In this document: positions 7,868 to 13,352 of the stretch, piece by piece
Position numbering within the stretch: the first letter of the stretch is position 1
Layout of the letters: every line of letters starts with the position of its first letter
DNA from: an uncultured delta proteobacterium
GTDB lineage: Bacteria; Desulfobacterota; WTBG01; CAIYCZ01
Direction: 5' to 3'
Assembly: GCA_903924805.1 (NCBI GenBank)
Contig: CAIYCZ010000344.1
Location: forward strand, 1 to 15,082
DNA: 15,082 bases
The notes under the pieces: generated by a model
Told to the model about the DNA's origin: nothing
Databases searched by the model: none
The model's input: only the letters and a program-made list of their open reading frames with translations
Program-made: the position numbers and the translations under genes

Positions 7868-8665
7868 TTAAATTGCTTTTGCTTCTTCGCGCAAGAGTTT
7901 GGCCAGTTTGGCTGCTTTCTCTTCCGGCGACTCTCCGGCTACAATCTGGGCGGCTGTGCGCGGAGGGGGAGAATAACATTTGAGCACTTTTGATTTTGCG
8001 CCAGCAGCACCTATGCGTGCTGCATCAAGTTTCAGGTCAGCAGCTTTAACCGGTTTTACTTCTTTTTTCTTTGCTTTCATGATGCCGGGAAGCGAAGCAT
8101 AGCGGGGCTCATTGAGACCCTTCTGGGCAGTGAGAACACACGGTAACGGCAGTTCCAGAACTTCTTCTCCGCCGACTATCTGGCGGTTCACCGTTACTTT
8201 CTTTTTGTCAGCAGAAACTTCAACCTTGATTACCAGGTTGGCGTGAGGAATATTAAGATATTCTGCGAGGGCAACCCCTACTTGGGCGGCATCATCATCA
8301 ATTGCCTGTTTTCCGCAGAATATTATATCGTATTCCATTCCCTTGATCTGCTCTGCCAGCGCGCGTGCAGTGGTGAATGCGTCACCGCCATCAAGTGCCG
8401 GATCATCAAGGTGCACGGCTTTATCCGCACCCATCGCCAGGGCTGTCCTTATGGACTCAATGCACCTCTCGGGGCCGAGACATACAATAGTAACCGTGCT
8501 CTGCCCGAATTTTTCCTTCAGTTTGAGTGCTTCTTCTACGCCATATTCATCATAGGGGTTAATAATAAACTTAACATCCTGCAGTAAAACATCCGAGCCG
8601 TCGGGCTTCACTCTGATTTGAGCTTCTGTATCAGGAACCTGTTTTAAACATACAATGCTGTTCAC
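7868..8665 (-). CDS. etfB: Electron transfer flavoprotein, beta subunit
   Basis: The 265-residue protein is a full-length EtfB. It begins IVCLKQVPDTEAQI, has INPYDEYGVEEAL in the nucleotide-binding fold, and carries the ETF-beta signature NEPRYASLPGIMKAKKK (about residues 185-201). The segment GKQAIDDDAAQVG (118-130) corresponds to the AMP-binding loop; its IDDD form resembles that of ordinary ETFs rather than the IDGDT form of electron-bifurcating ETFs. The start codon is GTG at 8665, chosen because GGGAGG lies about 6 bases upstream and because the protein then starts exactly at the family N terminus. It is the first gene of the operon that continues through etfA, the CCG oxidoreductase and the cytochrome. 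Confidence 0.97.
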   Translation of the reverse strand: MNSIVCLKQVPDTEAQIRVKPDGSDVLLQDVKFIINPYDEYGVEEALKLKEKFGQSTVTIVCLGPERCIESIRTALAMGADKAVHLDDPALDGGDAFTTARALAEQIKGMEYDIIFCGKQAIDDDAAQVGVALAEYLNIPHANLVIKVEVSADKKKVTVNRQIVGGEEVLELPLPCVLTAQKGLNEPRYASLPGIMKAKKKEVKPVKAADLKLDAARIGAAGAKSKVLKCYSPPPRTAAQIVAGESPEEKAAKLAKLLREEAKAI

Positions 8666-8699
8666 GTTTTCCTCCCTGTCTACATTGAAATTAATAATT

Positions 8700-8716
8700 T
8701 TGTGACTAAATCACAA
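8700..8716. promoter_or_regulatory. TTGTGA-N5-TCACAA palindrome in the etfB leader (probable operator)
   Basis: TTGTGACTAAATCACAA is a perfect 6+6 palindrome around 5 bases, centred about 43 bases before the etfB start codon. The half-site matches those of Rex (TTGTGA with a 6-base gap) and of CRP-type regulators (TGTGA-N6-TCACA), but the gap here is one base short. A dimeric regulator responding to redox state or metabolite level is therefore likely, though its family cannot be fixed. Confidence 0.5.
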
Positions 8717-8753
8717 TGCAACCAATTACACTCGACCACAGTTTAGTATGCTG

Positions 8754-8782
8754 TATTTACCTATACGCTTATACAGTGTCAA
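8754..8782 (-). promoter_or_regulatory. Putative promoter of the etfB operon
   Basis: On the minus strand a perfect TTGACA (complement of 8777-8782) is followed after 17 bases by TAAATA (complement of 8754-8759). The -10 box is only a 3 of 6 match. Transcription would begin near 8747, placing the TTGTGA palindrome at about +31 to +47, where a bound protein could block elongation. Confidence 0.4.
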
Positions 8783-8873
8783 GACTTTTTTCGAGGTCTG
8801 CTTTTACTCATGTCTTGTAAAGGTATGTAAGACACACTTCCAGTATGTGTGGTTTCTTTTTTGGTAAAAGGGG

Positions 8874-8980
8874 ATTGGCAGTCAATCTCAACAATCAATC
8901 TACAGCAACTAAGGGTAATTTAGAGGGGATATTTGGGGTTATTGTTCTACTATTGGGGTGAAAGGAGATTGACTGCCAAT
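8874..8980. repeat. Inverted-end element, copy A
   Basis: ATTGGCAGTCAATCTC (8874-8889) is the exact reverse complement of 8965-8980, giving 16-base perfect inverted ends around a 75-base centre. The centre includes CAGCA (8903-8907), GAGGGGAT (8923-8930) and GGGGTT, which recur in the same order in copy B. Each end has an internal ATTG-N5-CAAT dyad. No target duplication or open frame was seen. Confidence 0.7.
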
Positions 8981-9036
8981 TTTCTTGAATTCCTTAGGTT
9001 ACTTTATATTATAATAATCTTACGTCCCCAAAGGGG

Positions 9037-9134
9037 TGCTGGCAACCAATCCGTATCAGAATTCTTCAGCATTATAAGATTTTCGAGGGGATTCCGGGTT
9101 CCGTCACAATCAGCTAACAGATTGATTGCCAGCA
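9037..9134. repeat. Inverted-end element, copy B
   Basis: The 15-base ends TGCTGGCAACCAATC (9037-9051) and GATTGATTGCCAGCA (9120-9134) are inverted copies with one mismatch around a 68-base centre. The centre repeats CAGCA (9067-9071), AAGATTT, GAGGGGAT (9085-9092) and GGGTT in the order found in copy A, and the ends share the TGGCA..CAATC core. The two copies start about 163 bases apart in direct orientation, so this is a diverged tandem pair. Confidence 0.65.
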
Positions 9135-9399
9135 AAGTAATTTTATCTAATGTAGCTAACAAAAAATATGCCAAGACCGAATAAACAGCCTTTGCAATTA
9201 CAATTATATGATTTTACTTTACTTATTATTAAATAAACTTTTACGCAGCCAATGGATGACGCCTAAAACAGGGCGAAACAATTGACACTTTGACATAACG
9301 GCGGGGAATATCCCTATGTTTCAGGTAGGAAAAATTTGATTATAGTCTGATAAGATACCTAAATACAACTGCTTGACATCTTGGCAAAATAAATGGTTT

Positions 9400-10830
9400 T
9401 TATTGGTTATCTTCCCCCTCTTCATCTATCCTGCGATAGATGGTTCTTGTCGAGATACCAAGGAGCTTGGAAGCGATATTTTTATCACCTTTGGACTGTT
9501 TGAGAGTTTCTTCCAGGACCATCCGTTCTATTTCCCTGAGAGGAATCTTGCCAATAGGGATATTGAGCACCCGCTCTTCTATCGGCGTGGTTCGGTTCTC
9601 TTCAACAGTCCTTACAATTTCATCAGGTATGTCAGCAGGAGATATAAAGCTTTCACGCGTCAAAACCACCGCACGCTCTATAGTGTTTTCGAGTTCGCGT
9701 ACATTACCCTGCCAATGATATTTCAGCAGGATATCCAGCGCCTCTTTAGAAATACCATCTATTTTTTTATCATTTTTGGTGCTGTATATCTGCAGAAAAT
9801 GATTGGCAAGCAATGGGATATCCTCTTTTCTTTCGCGGAGCGGCGGAATATGAATATTAATGACATTTAACCGATAATAGAGGTCTTCACGAAATTTTTT
9901 CTTATCAACCAACTCTTTGAGAGAAGTATTGGTTGCAGCAATCAACCTGGCATCTGCTTTAAAAGTCTTGCCACCTCCCAGCCGTTCAAATTCGCCGCTT
10001 TGCAATACCCGCAACAGTTTTACCTGGATTGCCGGGTTAATGTCTCCTACTTCATCTAAAAAGAGCGTGCCTCCGTGGGCAAGTTCAAAGCGGCCTTCTC
10101 TTCGGGCAATAGCCCCGGTAAATGCGCCGCGTTCATAGCCAAACAGCTCGGCTTCCAGCAGCGTTTCAGGCAATGCCGCACAGCTTACTTTGATAAATGA
10201 TTTATTTTTACGCTGGCTTTGTTCATGAATAGCTTGGGCTATAACTTCTTTCCCAACGCCGCTCTCTCCGGTAATAAGAATGTTGGCAGAGCTTGAAGCC
10301 ACTTGCGAGACAAGATCCATGACCTTGCGTATCGCCGTACTGTTGCCTATTACCTTGCTGCGGCCTATTATGGTATTTAATGTTTCAGACAGTCTCTTGT
10401 TTTCAAGCAGTAATGACTGTTTCTCAAGTGCCTTTTTTACTGCTTTTAAAATAGTTTGATTAAAAACCCGGCCCTGGTCTGGTGATGGTTTCTGAATAAA
10501 GTGGAATGCACCATCCCGCATTACCTCTACGGCGACTTCCACAGTGCCGTGCGCGGTAATCAGAATAACCTCAATATCGGGGGATATGGTTTTTGCCACT
10601 TTTAGCAGCTCGGCTCCGCCGACTTTTGGCATCTTTAAATCGGTTATCACCAGACCTATGTCATTCTTCTGAAGAATGTTAATGCCCTCTTCGCCGTCAC
10701 CTGCAGTAAGAACCATATAACCCTCTTTCTGGAGGGTTTTGCACACGGCGGACCGTATCCCGGGTTCATCCTCGACAACAAGAATCGGTTTGGCCTGGAA
10801 AACAGTTTTTCTCTCTTCTTCAAAATCCAA
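9400..10830 (-). CDS. NtrC-family sigma-54-dependent response regulator
   Basis: The 476-residue protein has the full three-domain layout. The receiver domain (about 14-130) has acidic residues E20 and D21, phosphoacceptor D64 in VITDLKMP, T92 and K114. The AAA+ domain (about 155-390) has Walker A GESGVGKE (188-195), the sigma-54-contacting GAFTGA loop (235-240), Walker B TLFLDE (255-260) and the arginine-finger region FREDLYYR (313-320). A Fis-type helix-turn-helix closes the protein (KGDKNIASKLLGISTRTIYRR, ending near 467). The start is TTG at 10830: it has AGGAG seven bases upstream, and the next in-frame Met would cut into the receiver domain. It lies 59 bases after the sensor kinase gene, which is surely its partner. 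It should activate sigma-54 promoters when phosphorylated; the targets are not evident here. Confidence 0.96.
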   Translation of the reverse strand: MDFEEERKTVFQAKPILVVEDEPGIRSAVCKTLQKEGYMVLTAGDGEEGINILQKNDIGLVITDLKMPKVGGAELLKVAKTISPDIEVILITAHGTVEVAVEVMRDGAFHFIQKPSPDQGRVFNQTILKAVKKALEKQSLLLENKRLSETLNTIIGRSKVIGNSTAIRKVMDLVSQVASSSANILITGESGVGKEVIAQAIHEQSQRKNKSFIKVSCAALPETLLEAELFGYERGAFTGAIARREGRFELAHGGTLFLDEVGDINPAIQVKLLRVLQSGEFERLGGGKTFKADARLIAATNTSLKELVDKKKFREDLYYRLNVINIHIPPLRERKEDIPLLANHFLQIYSTKNDKKIDGISKEALDILLKYHWQGNVRELENTIERAVVLTRESFISPADIPDEIVRTVEENRTTPIEERVLNIPIGKIPLREIERMVLEETLKQSKGDKNIASKLLGISTRTIYRRIDEEGEDNQ

Positions 10831-10889
10831 TGGGGTACTCCTTTTAATAAGACGGTAGATATGTTAACCAACGTTCAACGTATGGTAAT

Positions 10890-12956
10890 TCATACTGCTT
10901 CTTCAGGTTTGGGAATATTAATGATAAAACGGGTACCCTCCTCGCGCCTGCTTTCACAATAAATCTCACCTTTATGCTCAGCAATAATATGTTTGGTAAT
11001 GGAAAGTCCCAGTCCGGTACCGCCTGCTTTGGTGGTGAAAAATGGGGTAAATATCTGTTCAAGGTTCTCTTCAGCTATACCCTCACCGGTATCCATGAAC
11101 ATTACCTCAATCCACTTGTCGATAGAGCGCGTGGTAACATCAAGGGTTCCGCCATCCTTCATTGCCTCAATCGCATTTCGGATAATGTTTATAAAAGCCC
11201 GGTGCAGCTGCTCAAGGTCAATCTGCGCAAAAGGCAGATGAGGATCGAGGGATATTTTCAGGGTAATGGAATGGATGCGAACTTCCTCTTCCATAAAAGA
11301 AAAAATATCTCTCAGTAGCATATTAATATCCCCAGGCTCCAGCTTGATTTTGGGTAGCCGGGTGAACTGCAGGTACTCATCTATTACCTTATGCAGGCTA
11401 TGCAGTTCATTTCTGACGATTGCAACCAGCTCGCGAGCTTCTGCAGAATTAACTCCCCTAAAGCTATCTATTTCATCCTCAAGCAAGTCTACATTCAATG
11501 TCAAAGCACTGAGGGGGTTGCGTATCTCATGGGCAACCTGTGCAGACATCTTTCCGATGACAGCCAGCCGTTCGTTTTGAATGCTTTCTAACTGGAGCAA
11601 TCTTTCTTTGGTTACATCCTTGACGTATTCAACCACCCGCACGGTTTTACCGTTTCTATCCTTGAGGGGAAACGTATACAGATGAAAATAATATTTTTTA
11701 CCCCCCAGCGTAATGCTCACCCGTTCCCTGAAAGCCGGTTCTCCTGTTTTAAATGTCTCTTTTGCCGGACAGCCAAGACACAGGTCCTCCCTCTGTAGAA
11801 ATACTTCATGGCATGGTTTTCCGAGAAAAAAATCCAGGGGTTTATTCTGCCAGCGGCAGACCGCTTCATTAACCATGAGCACCCGGTAATACTGGTCAAT
11901 AATGGTAATCCCGTCAGTGATGCCGTTAAATACCTCCTGGCTCCATTGAAGATTCTGGTTGACCTGCTGGTTTTTCTTCTCCTGCCAGAGCAGCCATAGC
12001 GCCCCCACCAGAATTGTTATGATGAAGCTCCCCAGAAAAATGGCGAGGCGTTTTTTACTTTCACTGAGCTGTTCCAGCACTTCAGGGTATGGTGTTGAAA
12101 CACCAATTGACCAGCCGATTCCTCCGAGATTAATAGGGGTATAGGCAATCAGTTTTTTAGTAAGCCCTTTTTCACCGGCATGCCACCCGGTAACATACTC
12201 GCCTTTTCCCTCTTTTCCCTGAATCATTTTCTGATGCACAATCTCTTCAAGTCTCCACGAAGAGAACCCCGGCATTCCTTTTTTCGATGCCTCAACAGCC
12301 TCTTTCCCTTCCATGGTACTGTCAGGGTGGGCGATAAGAATACCCTTATTATCAACCATCCAGGCATATCCGGTTTTTCCCGACCGGATAGGATAAATAA
12401 ATTTCTGCTTTATTGCATTGAAATCAGGAATGCAGCATACCCATTTCCCCTGAGAGGCGACAGGGATACACATAATAAATGATAGAATGGATTCTGTACC
12501 GTTTTTAATAGCTGTTATATTAGAAATAATCGGATGTCTTTTACCAGCGCCTCCGTCAAACAATTGCTTCAATCCTATTGTTTCACCGTTTACGGTAGAA
12601 GATTGCAGAGGGAAATGGTAAACAATGTTCCCCTCGTTATCTGAAGCAAACAGCCACAGTATCTGACCTTCAGTGTTTGCTTTAACTGACCTGAATACCC
12701 CTTCGTAGGTCATAGTAGATTGCGAGCCAGAAGTTATGATATCTGCGGCAATCTTTAAAGTCCCCTCTATATTGCCTATGAGCTCTTTGATACCCCGCGC
12801 CGCTTCCCGTACCAGAAAAAGCTGTTGTTCATTAAAAGCATCTGCGGCGTTCAACTCCATAATTCGGTAGCTATTAAAGCCTATAGCCAAAACCCCGGCA
12901 ATAATGACGATGGTTGCTAACCATATTTTCAGCATTGGAAGAAATATCTTTCCCAC
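10890..12956 (-). CDS. Membrane sensor histidine kinase (Cache-like, PAS, HisKA, HATPase)
   Basis: The 688-residue protein has a membrane helix (about 9-27), a large extracytoplasmic region (28-300) that resembles a double Cache sensor (YAWMVDNKGILIAHP near 197-211), and a second helix (about 303-324). A cytoplasmic PAS domain (about 340-450) carries an unusual CLGCP motif (Cys393, Cys396). The kinase core follows: H-box AHEIRNPL with His476, N-box NIIRNAIEAM (Asn594), DTGEGI (622-627) and GGTGLGL (645-651). It should autophosphorylate His476 and pass phosphate to the NtrC-type regulator encoded next. The start is uncertain: GTG at 12956 has only a poor ribosome-binding site (GCGGGT), while ATG at 12935, 7 codons inside, has GGAAAG at long spacing. 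Small organic acids are common Cache ligands, but the ligand here is unknown. Confidence 0.93.
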   Translation of the reverse strand: MGKIFLPMLKIWLATIVIIAGVLAIGFNSYRIMELNAADAFNEQQLFLVREAARGIKELIGNIEGTLKIAADIITSGSQSTMTYEGVFRSVKANTEGQILWLFASDNEGNIVYHFPLQSSTVNGETIGLKQLFDGGAGKRHPIISNITAIKNGTESILSFIMCIPVASQGKWVCCIPDFNAIKQKFIYPIRSGKTGYAWMVDNKGILIAHPDSTMEGKEAVEASKKGMPGFSSWRLEEIVHQKMIQGKEGKGEYVTGWHAGEKGLTKKLIAYTPINLGGIGWSIGVSTPYPEVLEQLSESKKRLAIFLGSFIITILVGALWLLWQEKKNQQVNQNLQWSQEVFNGITDGITIIDQYYRVLMVNEAVCRWQNKPLDFFLGKPCHEVFLQREDLCLGCPAKETFKTGEPAFRERVSITLGGKKYYFHLYTFPLKDRNGKTVRVVEYVKDVTKERLLQLESIQNERLAVIGKMSAQVAHEIRNPLSALTLNVDLLEDEIDSFRGVNSAEARELVAIVRNELHSLHKVIDEYLQFTRLPKIKLEPGDINMLLRDIFSFMEEEVRIHSITLKISLDPHLPFAQIDLEQLHRAFINIIRNAIEAMKDGGTLDVTTRSIDKWIEVMFMDTGEGIAEENLEQIFTPFFTTKAGGTGLGLSITKHIIAEHKGEIYCESRREEGTRFIINIPKPEEAV

Positions 12957-13296
12957 GTGCAGACCCGCAATAATAGTTCTAAAATAGTATTTAAGCCTTG
13001 TTCGGACAGTAAAAGTGACCCTGCCCTTCCTTAAGCATCATCATACTGTTACGGATGAATAATACATAAAGGATTGAGAAAAAGGGATGGGGAATACGCA
13101 GTGAATAAAATGTATGATGATAGTGATCCCTTTCATCGAGGCTGAATAAATTATGCTTTGTTTTTTTAAAATTATAACTGGGTTGCTCTGTAAAATCAAT
13201 TAAAATGTACTTTTGTGCCGGTAAGCATACGAACGGGTGAGTAATAAAGAGGTTAAAAGGGAAAGAGGTAAAAAGAGGAAGCGCTTTTCAGGTTGA
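12957..13296. other. Intergenic region upstream of the kinase gene
   Basis: No gene was recognised. The kinase promoter should lie here on the minus strand; a weak candidate is TTTACT followed after 16 bases by AATACT, near 12985-13012. An inverted repeat ATCATCATAC (13037-13046) / GTATGATGAT (13112-13121) spans 65 bases and could be a regulatory dyad. The sequence from about 13140 to 13290 is A-rich with no clear structure. Confidence 0.45.
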
Positions 13297-13330
13297 GTTT
13301 ATGGCCAGGGTTTAAACCCTGGCCATAAAC
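13297..13330. repeat. Perfect 34-base palindrome downstream of acetyl-CoA synthetase
   Basis: The arm GTTTATGGCCAGGG (13297-13310) is exactly repeated in inverse at 13317-13330 around the self-complementary centre TTTAAA. As RNA it would form a 14-base stem with a 6-base loop in either direction. It lies 23 bases after the acs stop codon. No run of U follows on the minus strand (CTCAACC), so it is not a textbook intrinsic terminator; it may stabilise the 3' end, terminate with a factor, or be an interspersed palindromic repeat. Confidence 0.8.
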
Positions 13331-13352
13331 CGTATACCCTACAATAGATATA

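Larger units (their letters stand above)
8666..9399. other. 734-base non-coding region upstream of etfB
   Basis: The region lies between the etfB start and the end of the regulator gene. It holds the likely etfB promoter and palindrome, small dyads such as TGTCTT/AAGACA (8811-8834) and CACAC/GTGTG (about 8834-8852, followed by a T-rich stretch on the plus strand), and two tandem inverted-end elements. From 9180 to 9240 it is strongly AT-rich. A plus-strand frame at 8933-9184 starts with TTG, has no ribosome-binding site and crosses both repeat elements, so it is not considered a gene. No terminator was identified for the regulator gene ending at 9400. Confidence 0.5.

Noticed and set aside
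8666..8800. Sigma-54 promoter for etfB activated by the neighbouring NtrC-type regulator
   Set aside because: No GG-N10-GC (-24/-12) pattern could be found on the minus strand upstream of etfB; a TTGACA-type promoter fits better.
8910..8960. G-quadruplex from four G-tracts in copy A
   Set aside because: The loops between the GGG/GGGG runs are long (up to about 16 bases), so a stable quadruplex is doubtful.
8874..9134. CRISPR array or integron attC sites
   Set aside because: There are only two units, with inverted rather than direct repeats and no regular spacers. The attC core sequences GTTRRRY/RYYYAAC are not placed as expected, and no cas or integrase gene is present.
8933..9184. 83-codon plus-strand frame in the non-coding region
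   Set aside because: It begins with TTG without a ribosome-binding site and crosses the inverted-end repeats, so the repeats explain the sequence better.
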